Of a DNA stretch of 64,000 nucleotides, positions 53,306 through 62,520 are shown piece by piece. Origin of the DNA: Mesorhizobium huakuii. GTDB taxonomy: Bacteria > Pseudomonadota > Alphaproteobacteria > Rhizobiales > Rhizobiaceae. Numbering within the stretch: position 1 is the stretch's first letter; the number at the start of each line of letters is the position of its first letter. The notes beneath the pieces are model-generated. The model worked only from the letters and a program-made list of their open reading frames with translations, ran no database searches and had not been told where the DNA came from. A program made the position numbers and the translations under genes. The stretch is from contig NZ_BSNY01000005.1 in the NCBI RefSeq assembly GCF_030160235.1, positions 62,001 through 126,000 of the forward strand, in the 5' to 3' direction.

Positions 53306-55468
53306 TCATTTGCTTGCCCTCAAGAACCAATTCCATTGATGGGCCTCAATCGCGCTAGGCTTGAGGGATAGTAGAGCAAAAACCAGGCCCGGCATGATTT
53401 TCAGTCGCTTGCCGATATAGATGGCCATGGCAACGCTCCAGATGCTGAGAGCAAGCGCGACGCCCACGGCTGCGCCAATCGGGCCGTATATGGCGACGCC
53501 CGCCCCACAGGCTATGATATTGGCCACGGCACCGGCGATCATGGTCGTTGCGGCGGCCCATTCGTTTCCAGTCATCGTCAGGAGATTCTGCTGAGGCCCA
53601 CACAGCGCGACAAAAACATATCCCAGGATGAGCACACGCGCGATTGGCGCTCCCGCGGCGTAACCATCACCGAAGTACCTCAGGAACGGCTCTGCGATCA
53701 ACATCATGGGGATGGCGACAACGATGGCACCGCCAGCGGAAAGCAAGGTAGCCCGCGCGAACAGCTGCTGCAGTCCGTTGCGATCGCCTCTTGCATAGAG
53801 ATCGGCAGCCGTTGGCGAAAACATGGTGGCGACGGCGATGCGGGAGAGCCCAACGAGCATCGCGATATTCAACGCCAAGGCGAAAATGCCGGCTTCACGG
53901 ATATGGTCTGTCCAGCCCAAAACCAGCACGCCTGCCCGGCTGACGAAGACATCGAGCCCGGTGATGAGCATAAGCGGGGGGGCAGCAGACCACCATTCCC
54001 TCGACGCATAGCTAGGCTTGGCCTGGCGCAGGCCAGGTGGTTCAAACTTCCTGGCGGTGATGAACACCAACCCAACCGTGAAGGCGGAACTTACCACCAC
54101 GGCCAGGGTCACGGATGGCGCGTCCACCGTTCGCAATCCGGACTTGGCCAGCAGTGCCACCAGCACCAGCAGGAGCCCGTCTCGCACGATGCGCTCCGGC
54201 AACAGCGCAGAGACAACGCCGCCGAACGCACGCACCAGCGTGGCTCCGAGAGCATAAGCGGTAATCAAGGGCACGGCCACCATGCCGAGCATGATGCTTG
54301 TCTCGAGCCCACTTTGCGTGTGGTCCGAAAAAAGCAGCACCGATGTAGCGCCGATCGCGCCGAACAGCGTCGCCGCCACCAGCGATCGTTGCAGGGCAAA
54401 TCTTATCACGCCCCGCGCCAGATCGAGCCTGCCGTTGGCTCGATAGGCAGGGACAAAACGCAACAATGATACGTTGAAGCCAAGCGTTGCCAGATAGGCG
54501 AGCACCGAGGTCCATGCCAGAACGTAGGAATAGATGCCATAGTTGCGTGGCCCGATGAGGCGTGCAATTGCCAACTGCGCAAGACTGGTCAGCCCAGCGC
54601 CTCCGATATAGATCAGCAGAGCGAAGATGCTCGCCCAAGCGAGCCGCGAGCCCATGTCCCTGTTCCGCGGCGGCGCCGCTGCCGAAGCAGGAACGCCCGT
54701 GAGACTATTCGGGAACTCGCTTTGTTTTTCGGGCATCTCCGTACGCAACAACGCGGAAATTATTTGCTTCTCGACCTGGCAAATACTTTTGAGGGTCGCT
54801 TGTCGGTCAGTGTTGTCGACGGAAACGATTTCCCGACGAGAAGTCGCCAGAAGATCATTTATAGCTTCAAAAACACCAATGGAGCGCATATTCACGTTCA
54901 AGTCGGCCTCGAAAATTCGTTCTGCCGGCGGCTCGCGCTCCATCCGCTGTCGCAGGCGACTCTCCACAATCGCAGCCGGCACCACCAGCCTGATGGTGAG
55001 ATCGGCAGGGGGCGCGAGGCAGAGCGCCTTTTCGAGCGCTTCGAGGTCGGTGTCCCCGTTGAATATCGCCAGCGATCCAATCGCTTGAACGTAGCCCTGA
55101 TCGAATATCACGATCTTTGGCGATTGCTTCGCGGCATTCCAGCAACGCGAAAGATGCAAGATATATCGCCAGATTCGGGCGCGCCAGATCCGTTTCTTTG
55201 GCGGTATCAGCCTCACCATCGAGAACGAGTTGGCAACTTCGTCCAGTCGCCCTACCGAGGAAAGCAATATCCTCGCGGTGGAAAATATTGCCGACACGAT
55301 TCTCGAAACGAACAGGAGTATCCCAAGATCGAAGCTGCCTGCCCTAGTGCTGGGCTCGTAGCTGAGAGCAACCGTGGCGTTATAGCCCTTCCCGCGCAAC
55401 TGCTGGGCGAGCGCATGTGCAAACGTTGTTTTGCCGGATCCTGGCGGTCCGAAAAATTCAATGATCAT
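53306..55468 (-). CDS. P-loop kinase fused to a polysaccharide flippase (Wzx-like)
   Basis: This encodes 720 residues in one uninterrupted frame. Residues 1-240 form a thymidylate-kinase-like P-loop domain: Walker A GPPGSGKT (7-14), Asp123 in IVIFDQGYVQAIGS, and an arginine-rich lid-like segment (RLRQRMEREPPAER). A Pro/Ala/Ser linker (about 245-270) leads to a membrane domain of 12-14 segments (about 275-710) of the polysaccharide-biosynthesis/MATE type, with YIGGAGLTSLAQLAIARLIGPRNYGIYSYVLAW. Met272 could be an internal start for the flippase alone. The membrane part would move lipid-linked repeat units across the inner membrane. The kinase's substrate is unknown. Confidence 0.82.
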   Translation of the reverse strand: MIIEFFGPPGSGKTTFAHALAQQLRGKGYNATVALSYEPSTRAGSFDLGILLFVSRIVSAIFSTARILLSSVGRLDEVANSFSMVRLIPPKKRIWRARIWRYILHLSRCWNAAKQSPKIVIFDQGYVQAIGSLAIFNGDTDLEALEKALCLAPPADLTIRLVVPAAIVESRLRQRMEREPPAERIFEADLNVNMRSIGVFEAINDLLATSRREIVSVDNTDRQATLKSICQVEKQIISALLRTEMPEKQSEFPNSLTGVPASAAAPPRNRDMGSRLAWASIFALLIYIGGAGLTSLAQLAIARLIGPRNYGIYSYVLAWTSVLAYLATLGFNVSLLRFVPAYRANGRLDLARGVIRFALQRSLVAATLFGAIGATSVLLFSDHTQSGLETSIMLGMVAVPLITAYALGATLVRAFGGVVSALLPERIVRDGLLLVLVALLAKSGLRTVDAPSVTLAVVVSSAFTVGLVFITARKFEPPGLRQAKPSYASREWWSAAPPLMLITGLDVFVSRAGVLVLGWTDHIREAGIFALALNIAMLVGLSRIAVATMFSPTAADLYARGDRNGLQQLFARATLLSAGGAIVVAIPMMLIAEPFLRYFGDGYAAGAPIARVLILGYVFVALCGPQQNLLTMTGNEWAAATTMIAGAVANIIACGAGVAIYGPIGAAVGVALALSIWSVAMAIYIGKRLKIMPGLVFALLSLKPSAIEAHQWNWFLRASK

Positions 55469-55543
55469 TCTGGAGCAGGCCCGATTGCGGGAAACGCCGT
55501 TGTTCCCTGTGGCTTTTTTGAAGAGCGGAGACGACCGTCGTCA

Positions 55544-57745
55544 TCAAACCTTCTCCAGCAGGAGGTCGGCGGTATCCCCAAGCCCGAAGCCGGCGTGTCT
55601 CTTCAGGTTCACCTGGGTGAGCACACTTCCGACTGGAACGGTGGCGGATCCGCCGGTCCGCAGCGACTCCAGAACACCACGGGCGATGCCGCGCCTCGTC
55701 CTGGCCCAGCGAACGGCAAAAAGCACCCCATCGGCCCAGCGCTTTAGAAGCCTGGCTTCCGGCCCCCCGAGGCCAAGGGGCCCGTTCATGATGACGACGT
55801 CGTAGACCGATCGCAGTTCATCGGTAAACTGGGATTTGTCGACGGTGGACAGAAGCGTGAGCAGATCTTCCGACGGTGATGGAGCAGCCATCAGATCGAT
55901 GCCGATCTCTGGCATCCTGGTGACTGCATCCTGCAGCACGCAGCGTTCACTCACATAATCTCCAAAGGAGTTGTGAGCCTTGATGGTGCTGAATTCGCCA
56001 CGAAATTCGTTCGTCAGCCGTACGTCCTTGCGGTCGAGATCGAGGAAAAGCACCCTTCCTCCCAGCCGCGTCGCAGCCAGCGCCAGACTCCATGCCAACT
56101 CTGTCTTGCCATCGTCCTGGATGCTGGACGTCACGAGAATGATATGCGGCGGCTGGCCCTTGCCCTGCGTTGGCGCCGCGGTGACGAGAAGGGATGTCGC
56201 CGCGCGACTGAAGGGCGAGTTCTGCTGGCCCAGAACCAGATGCCGCAGCTGTCGCGCGTGCAGTCCTGAAACCCTGGGAAGCAGTCCGATGCACGGAACC
56301 CCAAGCTCGGCTTCGGCTTCAGCTTCACTGCGCAAGGTCTGATTGAAACCGTTGCGGACCAGGACGAAGACCGCCCCCATCAGGCCAAACACGATCATGC
56401 CGGGTGGAATCAGGAAAATTGGCGATAGGGATTTGGGATTTGACGGCGCCCATGCCGTCGACAGTACCGCTACACCTGGCGAGGGAGCGGCAATGCGCCG
56501 TATCAAGTCCTGCTGCCGGCTAAGGAGCTCGTTGTAGTGCTGGGTCACGATGGCCACCTGCGGCTCGAGCGCACGCAGGCCGGAAAGCTGGCTCGCGGTG
56601 TCGGCCACCGCCGCGTCGAGCATCCTCTTGCGTTCCTCGAGAGCCGCGGCCTGGGCGCGGTAGACATTTGCCTCCGCGGCGATTTTCGCAATGCCCTGTT
56701 CCATCTCACGGTTGATCGCGTTGCCCAGATCAGCGTCAGCAGGGGCATCCGGCTGGCGTGCCACGAGGTCCGCCAGCACAGGCGATCCAATTTCTTCGGC
56801 AATGGCCGTGACCGGGGCGCCCGCCTTTCGCAGGTCCTCTATGTGGCGAAGGCGCGCTTCCGAAGCGGAAAGATTGGCTTTCGACAAGAAAATCTGTCGG
56901 CCTAGCTCCGCTGTCTCATTGGCTGCGTTGTTGGCAGCGGTTTGATCAACTGCGCCATGTGTCAGCCGGTATGTCTCCAGCCGATCGGTCGCGTCCACCA
57001 GGTCCTTTTGTACTTGCGGCAGGCTGGCGACCAGCGATTCCAGCTCGAATTGATCCGATGCACGGCGTTTCTGTACGAGATCTTCGATATAGACCTGAGC
57101 GAATGTGTTCGCGACAAGCGCGGCACGCGCCGGACTGGCATCGGTGAAGGCGATGGTGATGACGCGCGAGCGCAGCTCCTGTCCGACCCTCATGCCGTTC
57201 CGCAGCGTCTTCAGCGCGGCGGCGTCCGCGGCTTCCGGATCTCCTGCCGCGGGCTTACCCTGCGACCAGATCCGGCTCAGGAGATCGCTCACGAACGAGC
57301 CGCTAGCCGGCGGGACGGCGCTGACATCGCTTTTTCCGCCGTTGTCGACCGTTTGCACTTTGCGCAGCGCCGTCAAAACTTGACGCAGGTGGCCTTGCGA
57401 CGAGAGCATCGTCAGATGGTCATCGATGCTCGATTCCAGCGAGTCTTGAGCGGGTGCCATACCGCTCGCGGTGCCGCTGCTCGGGGCGTCGATGATGACC
57501 TGCGTCGTCGCCTCGTACAGCACCGGCCGAGAAAGGCCCGCGAGGCCGGCCAGGATGCCGCCCAGAAGGGCGACGGCAAGCAAGAACCATTTTCTCGTCG
57601 CCAGGGTGACGACGAGCTGATGGAAGGGAGAAGATTGCATAGGCTCGCGTGGCGGCGGCGTCATTCGCGGATTGGTGTTGAGCGTAGCAACCGCCATCTG
57701 GGTAGCACGCGGAAGCCTGGCGCGGCTGGCTATGGAACCTTCCAT
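55544..57745 (-). CDS. Polysaccharide co-polymerase (Wzz/ExoP-like) with degenerate BY-kinase domain
   Basis: This encodes 733 residues. Two membrane segments (about residues 53-72 and 430-450) flank a long periplasmic part with coiled coils and the Wzz domain (YEATTQVIIDAPSS). The cytoplasmic part is kinase-like: TSSIQDDGKTELAWSLA at the Walker A position (GKT kept, the usual PGEG changed to QDDG), VLFLDLDRK at Walker A', and VIMNGPLG at Walker B. There is no C-terminal tyrosine cluster. It should control chain length with the Wzy-like polymerase and ExoF-like export protein. Its start lies one base before the stop of the asparagine-synthase-like gene. Confidence 0.85.
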   Translation of the reverse strand: MEGSIASRARLPRATQMAVATLNTNPRMTPPPREPMQSSPFHQLVVTLATRKWFLLAVALLGGILAGLAGLSRPVLYEATTQVIIDAPSSGTASGMAPAQDSLESSIDDHLTMLSSQGHLRQVLTALRKVQTVDNGGKSDVSAVPPASGSFVSDLLSRIWSQGKPAAGDPEAADAAALKTLRNGMRVGQELRSRVITIAFTDASPARAALVANTFAQVYIEDLVQKRRASDQFELESLVASLPQVQKDLVDATDRLETYRLTHGAVDQTAANNAANETAELGRQIFLSKANLSASEARLRHIEDLRKAGAPVTAIAEEIGSPVLADLVARQPDAPADADLGNAINREMEQGIAKIAAEANVYRAQAAALEERKRMLDAAVADTASQLSGLRALEPQVAIVTQHYNELLSRQQDLIRRIAAPSPGVAVLSTAWAPSNPKSLSPIFLIPPGMIVFGLMGAVFVLVRNGFNQTLRSEAEAEAELGVPCIGLLPRVSGLHARQLRHLVLGQQNSPFSRAATSLLVTAAPTQGKGQPPHIILVTSSIQDDGKTELAWSLALAATRLGGRVLFLDLDRKDVRLTNEFRGEFSTIKAHNSFGDYVSERCVLQDAVTRMPEIGIDLMAAPSPSEDLLTLLSTVDKSQFTDELRSVYDVVIMNGPLGLGGPEARLLKRWADGVLFAVRWARTRRGIARGVLESLRTGGSATVPVGSVLTQVNLKRHAGFGLGDTADLLLEKV

Positions 57746-57746
57746 C

Positions 57747-59744
57747 TCAATCCCCTGTCAGTTCGATATCGTAAGAAGGGCGCGTTGCCGGCGCCGATGG
57801 CCGCACGGCTTCGTTGCGCCACGCCTGGAACATGAGCACCGGCCACAGGTCGCGGAAATTATCCTGGCTTCCATGCAGATGACCGCGCCAACATGCGTCG
57901 ACCTTCGCGCAGTCGATGACGCCGTCTCCGGACAGGCGTATCGTGGCGATGATATCCGTTGCCCAGTCGCGCAACGGTCCCTTCAGCCAGGCCCCGACAG
58001 GAACGTCGAAACCTTGCTTGGGCCGATCGACCAGTGAGCGCGGCACATAGCGATCAAGGAGCTGGCGAAGTATCCATTTGCCCTTGCCATTTCGGACCTT
58101 GGCACTGGTCGGCAGGCGCCAGGCGAATTCAACGACGCGATGATCCAGGATCGGGCATCGCCCTTCGAGGCTGTTGGCCATGGTGGCGCGATCGAGTTTC
58201 ACCAGGATGTCTCCCGGCAGATATCCGGTCATGTCGTCGAACAGGAGGCGGGAGAGCAGGTCGTCCAGCCGTGTCGCGCTGGCATTCGATGCCGGCGGCT
58301 TGCCGTGAAGAAGGCTATTGGTCGAAGATTCCGTCAGCCGCTGGAGGAGTTGGTCCTGATCTGCCGCAGCAAACAGGCGGGCGAGGCGATTCAGCCGGTC
58401 ACTTCGCAGCCCGTGCCGCATATTCGCCGAAAGCGGCAGGCTGCCGAAGATATCTTTCTGGGAAGCCTGGGCCAGCAATCCAGTCCCCGCCGCCAACATC
58501 CGACGAAATGACGATGGCAGCTCATGCTGCCTTCTGAGGCGGGTTGCCAGGAAGTGTCTCGAGTAGCCCGCAAAGCACTCGTCGCCACCATCGCCTGACA
58601 GCGCCACGGTTACATGTTGCCGGGCGAGGCGCGACACCAGCAGCGTCGGTATCTGCGACTCGTCGGCAAACGGCTCGTCCCAAATCCGCGGCAGCTCTGG
58701 AACGACCTCAAGCGCCGCGGTCGATGAAAGGTGAAGTTCGGTATGATCGGTGCCCAGATGCCGCGCAACCGCGGCCGCATGGGGGGCCTCGTCGAACCCG
58801 CTCTCGCCGAACGCTATGGTGAACGTACGAACTGGCTTCCGGGACTGCGCCTGCATCAGGGCGACGACCGTCGAGCTGTCAATGCCCCCCGACAGAAAGG
58901 CGCCAAGCGGTACATCGGCAATCATTCGTTCCTTGACAGCAAGGCGAAGCAGCCTGTCTAGCTCGGTCGTAAGCTCCTCGTCGCTGCCGGCGATCGGATC
59001 CCGCTGCGCCTTGCAGGCGACATCGGCAAGCGACCACCAACGGCGAACGCTATGCGCAAGCGAGCCGGCGCCGCGGGTGTTGGCGAAATCCGCCGCCGTC
59101 ACAGACAGGACTGAACCGGGTGGCAACTTGAACACGCCCTGCCAGATGCAGCGGTCATCCGGCACCCAGCCTTTCGAAAGCATCGTCGCCGCCGCGTCGA
59201 CATCGAGTTCAGGGCTGAATCCCGGGAAACAAGTGATCGCCTTCATTTCCGAGGCGAAGACGAGCGCTTCAGGTGTCGAGGCGACGTAGAGCGGCTTTTT
59301 GCCCATTCGGTCGCGGGCGAGATGGAGTATCCGCTTCTTCATATCCCACAGAGCGAAGGCGAACATGCCGGCGAAGCGCGCGAGCGCCGCGTCGAGGCCC
59401 CAGTTCTCGATCGCGCACAGCATGACTTCCGTGTCGCTGGTGCCGCGGAAATGGTGGCCTGCCCCCTCCAGGTCGCGGCGCAGGTCGCCGAAATTGTATA
59501 TTTCGCCATTGAAGGTAATGACATACCGCCCGCTCGCGGAGTGCATCGGCTGGCGACCGGCATCCGACAGGTCGACGATGGCCAGGCGCCGGTGGCCGAA
59601 GGCGATCCCGGCTTCCCGGCTCGTCCAGAATGCCTCGCCATCAGGCCCACGATGACGAAGGGCCATCATCATCGGACCGATCGCCCTGAGAGCGTTCGTA
59701 TTGGCTGCATCAGGCGCCAAGAGAATTCCGGCAATCCCACACAT
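57747..59744 (-). CDS. Asparagine synthase (glutamine-hydrolysing)-like protein
   Basis: This encodes 665 residues from the ATG at 59744, preceded by GGAGGAG; translation from there gives the required N-terminal Cys2 (MCGIAGILLAPD). The glutaminase domain has FGHRRLAIVDLSDAGRQP, NGEIYNF and DTEVML. The synthetase domain has the pyrophosphate loop LSGGIDSSTVVAL and ALSGDGGDECFAGYSRH. Such proteins in polysaccharide clusters usually amidate a uronic acid or an amino acid rather than making free asparagine. It is tightly linked to the Wzy-like gene (1 base) and the ExoP-like gene (1 base). Confidence 0.88.
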   Translation of the reverse strand: MCGIAGILLAPDAANTNALRAIGPMMMALRHRGPDGEAFWTSREAGIAFGHRRLAIVDLSDAGRQPMHSASGRYVITFNGEIYNFGDLRRDLEGAGHHFRGTSDTEVMLCAIENWGLDAALARFAGMFAFALWDMKKRILHLARDRMGKKPLYVASTPEALVFASEMKAITCFPGFSPELDVDAAATMLSKGWVPDDRCIWQGVFKLPPGSVLSVTAADFANTRGAGSLAHSVRRWWSLADVACKAQRDPIAGSDEELTTELDRLLRLAVKERMIADVPLGAFLSGGIDSSTVVALMQAQSRKPVRTFTIAFGESGFDEAPHAAAVARHLGTDHTELHLSSTAALEVVPELPRIWDEPFADESQIPTLLVSRLARQHVTVALSGDGGDECFAGYSRHFLATRLRRQHELPSSFRRMLAAGTGLLAQASQKDIFGSLPLSANMRHGLRSDRLNRLARLFAAADQDQLLQRLTESSTNSLLHGKPPASNASATRLDDLLSRLLFDDMTGYLPGDILVKLDRATMANSLEGRCPILDHRVVEFAWRLPTSAKVRNGKGKWILRQLLDRYVPRSLVDRPKQGFDVPVGAWLKGPLRDWATDIIATIRLSGDGVIDCAKVDACWRGHLHGSQDNFRDLWPVLMFQAWRNEAVRPSAPATRPSYDIELTGD

Positions 59745-59745
59745 T

Positions 59746-61005
59746 CTAATATCTCCTCCGGCGAACGGTCGCGGGGATCGCCTGCGGCATTCCAGAGACA
59801 AGGCAGAGGGTCAGGCAGAACCACACGATCGGATGGCGGATGATCAGGTGCGGAGCACTGAAGACAGCGATCGATGCGACGAGCGCCACGAGAGCGTCCA
59901 GCTTCGCACGCCAGGCGGATATAGCGGCCGAGCCGAGGATCCATAGCAGGGCCAGGACTGAAATCAGGCCGCCCTGGGTGTAGAGATCGAGGATCGTGCT
60001 ATGGGCCTCGAAAGGACGCGGCAGAAACTGCTGATTGACGACCGGGGGAGTATCGAGGTGTGGGCCTGGACCGAGCCCCAGGGATCCGGATGTTGCTCCC
60101 TTGTCCAATGCCGCGTTCCAAAGGTAGAGGCGAAGTGCGGCGGTTTCCGCGGTCGCATCCCCGCCCTTATCCTTGGTCAGGCTTTTGGCGAAGTCTTCGG
60201 CGCTGGCGGCCTCGCTGAGAGCGTAAGGCGCCATCGACACGGCCAGCGGGACGAACCCAATGGCGAACAGGAGGGCAAGTTGCCGTGAAAGGCTGACCCT
60301 GCCGCCGTCGCTGGTGAGCCATGCCCGAACCCGCAGTCCAAGAAGGATCAGGCAGGCCAGGACCGTCGTATAGAGATAGGTATCGCTCTTTGTCAGCCTT
60401 CCGACATAGAAGGTGAGGATCAGGCTGCACAGCCCAAGACATCTTCCCCAGGGATTGCGAGTGGTTGTCGCAAGATGCAGGGCCAGGGGGCCAAGCAGAG
60501 CGCAATAGAGCGCAAGCTGGTTCGGATTGTCGGACCAACCGCAGAAGCGGTCCCAGTACCAGGGGTCGACGCCAGACTGATGGATCCAGCCGAAGCCGAG
60601 CCCAAGCTGAATGACAAAGCCCCCACTCGCTATAGCGATCATCCACCAGGCGATACGACGCAAACGGGGAGCGGCGTTGGGCTCCGCGGCAGCCAAGCAG
60701 GTGATGCAAACCAACAGCACGTATGCCATCGTGTCATGCAACAACGGATCGAGGAACAGCGTCGTCGTCAGAAAGCCGATGATGGACCCCACGCCCAAGG
60801 CAAGCGTCATGATCAGCCAGAAACGTGCAAGTTTGCTGAGGGCCGGCGTAACCTCCAGTCGGCCGCCGGCGAGGATGCGGGTGATCGACAGCAATATCCA
60901 GAGCGTGAGGAACAGTTCGCTGTAGCCGAACGGCAGCCCCGGAATGGTGAGTTGCACCGCGTATGACATCGCGATGCCGAAGGCCAGGATCGCGTCACGG
61001 ATCAT
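59746..61005 (-). CDS. O-antigen ligase/polymerase-like membrane protein (Wzy/ExoQ type)
   Basis: This encodes 419 residues with about 11-12 membrane segments. A large periplasmic loop in the second half carries LRLYLWNAALDKGATSGSLGLGPG and PRPFEAHSTILDLYTQGG, the pattern of the Wzy_C/O-antigen ligase family, including the conserved histidine in EAHSTIL. It probably polymerises repeat units delivered by the flippase. The start overlaps the end of the glycosyltransferase gene by four bases. Confidence 0.82.
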   Translation of the reverse strand: MIRDAILAFGIAMSYAVQLTIPGLPFGYSELFLTLWILLSITRILAGGRLEVTPALSKLARFWLIMTLALGVGSIIGFLTTTLFLDPLLHDTMAYVLLVCITCLAAAEPNAAPRLRRIAWWMIAIASGGFVIQLGLGFGWIHQSGVDPWYWDRFCGWSDNPNQLALYCALLGPLALHLATTTRNPWGRCLGLCSLILTFYVGRLTKSDTYLYTTVLACLILLGLRVRAWLTSDGGRVSLSRQLALLFAIGFVPLAVSMAPYALSEAASAEDFAKSLTKDKGGDATAETAALRLYLWNAALDKGATSGSLGLGPGPHLDTPPVVNQQFLPRPFEAHSTILDLYTQGGLISVLALLWILGSAAISAWRAKLDALVALVASIAVFSAPHLIIRHPIVWFCLTLCLVSGMPQAIPATVRRRRY

Positions 61006-62225
61006 TGCCGCGCCTCACCCAGCCGGGGACCGCGCGCACCCTCTTCCCTCAAGATCACGGGTGCGGGCCGAGCAAGACTGCCGCGGTATTTGCCGCCGAG
61101 GACAGTCTTGTAGAGATCGCAATACTGGTCGACGACCCACGACAGCGAAAAGCGTTCCCGCACGAGGCCGATGGAACGGCTGCCCATGACCTTTGCATGG
61201 GCGCGGTCGGACAGAAGACCGATTATTCTGGACGCCAGGCCATCGGCATCGCGCGGCGCGACGAGATAGCCATTCCAGCCATCTTCAACCACGTCATTGC
61301 AGCCGGGCATTCTCGAGGCGACGATTGGCAATCCGGACAATCCCGCTTCCAGCAGGACGCGCGGAATACCCTCGCGATACTGCGTCGGAAACGCGAATAG
61401 ATCCGCCATGCCAAGGAGAGCTGGAACGTCCCGCCTTGGCCCCAAGGCGACGACGTAAGGAGCATATTGCTCGATATCGGACCTGCTGACCGCGAACGGG
61501 CCTTCGGAGTCCTGTGGCCCGACAAGCACGAAACGCGCGTTGGGCCTCTCGGAGAGGACGCGGGGAACCGCCTTGATCAGGGTCGGAATCCCCTTCTGGC
61601 GGGTCAGCCTGCCGACAAAGATTATGATTTCGGCCGACTGAAGCCCAAGCGCCTCGCGCATCGTGGCGGCCGAAGGGCCGCGATACCTTGCTGCCGAGAA
61701 GGCATTCGGGTCGATGCCAGAACTCCGGATCAGTCGCGCTTTGCCGCGCCCCACCAGCCGATAGCGGTCGAAGAAGGCCTGATCGTCACGATTCTGGAAG
61801 ACCGTCATGGCCGTCCAAAGCGACGCCAGCCCCTGAAGGCCACAAAAGACCGGACGCAGCGCCAGCGCTCGCGGTTCCCGTGACGAGAATGTCCAACCGA
61901 GCCCATTGATGGTGCGAATGACCGGAACCTGCCCGCGCACGGCCAGAGGGGTCAGGAGGTTGGGCTTGGTGTCGAAACTTTGAACAATGTCGGGACGCAA
62001 TTCGGACATCAATTTGCGGATCGCGCTGACAGCGCCCCACTCTCCACCGCCGCTGGCAAAGCGGTCGAACCCAAACCGGCGATGCGGAATGCCGTGAGGT
62101 GAAAAGGCGTCTCCGACATCGCTCGATACGGCAGTGACCCGAAAGCCCCTTTCACGCAGCGCCAGAAGGAACGGAATTCTAAGCCGGTGATCCTCGCCTC
62201 CAATGCAAACCAGATGCGGACTCAT
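61002..62225 (-). CDS. Family 4 glycosyltransferase
   Basis: This encodes 407 residues from the ATG at 62225 with AGGAGG upstream. The N-terminal half has SFDTKPNLLTPLAV and INGLGWTFSS; the latter is typical of GT4 enzymes that extend undecaprenyl-linked sugars (WcaA/PglA-like relatives). The C-terminal half has IIFVGRLTRQKGIPTLI and the nucleotide-binding EX7E motif EGIPRVLLEAG. It adds a sugar to the lipid-linked repeat unit. It begins a minus-strand run of glycosyltransferase, polymerase, asparagine-synthase-like and ExoP-like genes. Confidence 0.88.
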   Translation of the reverse strand: MSPHLVCIGGEDHRLRIPFLLALRERGFRVTAVSSDVGDAFSPHGIPHRRFGFDRFASGGGEWGAVSAIRKLMSELRPDIVQSFDTKPNLLTPLAVRGQVPVIRTINGLGWTFSSREPRALALRPVFCGLQGLASLWTAMTVFQNRDDQAFFDRYRLVGRGKARLIRSSGIDPNAFSAARYRGPSAATMREALGLQSAEIIIFVGRLTRQKGIPTLIKAVPRVLSERPNARFVLVGPQDSEGPFAVSRSDIEQYAPYVVALGPRRDVPALLGMADLFAFPTQYREGIPRVLLEAGLSGLPIVASRMPGCNDVVEDGWNGYLVAPRDADGLASRIIGLLSDRAHAKVMGSRSIGLVRERFSLSWVVDQYCDLYKTVLGGKYRGSLARPAPVILREEGARGPRLGEARQ

Positions 62226-62520
62226 CCTGTCCTCCTGGATGCCGGCAGAATCCCCATCGCGCAAAACCGCTGGCCCTGTGATCTGTTTTCACGGCCCGGT
62301 TTCATCGCCCCAGTACGCACAACACCCAGGCTCACGCTAGGAGCAGGCTTGCGCGTTGTCCTCGTCTGTTTGAATGAAGCAAGGGATTGGGGGATGCAGC
62401 GATGCAGCGGCAACCGCTGTCGGATCGATGAGTTGAGCTGGAACTCATTCGTTCTAACGATGCCAGGGCCGACATGGTCGCGTACGACACGGCAAAGCCA
62501 GTCAGCAAAACAAGGGGGCT
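62226..62520. promoter_or_regulatory. Divergent promoter region
   Basis: About 295 bases between the glycosyltransferase and the adenylation gene, no gene supported. Promoters of both transcription units should lie here; no distinct operator was recognised. Confidence 0.35.
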
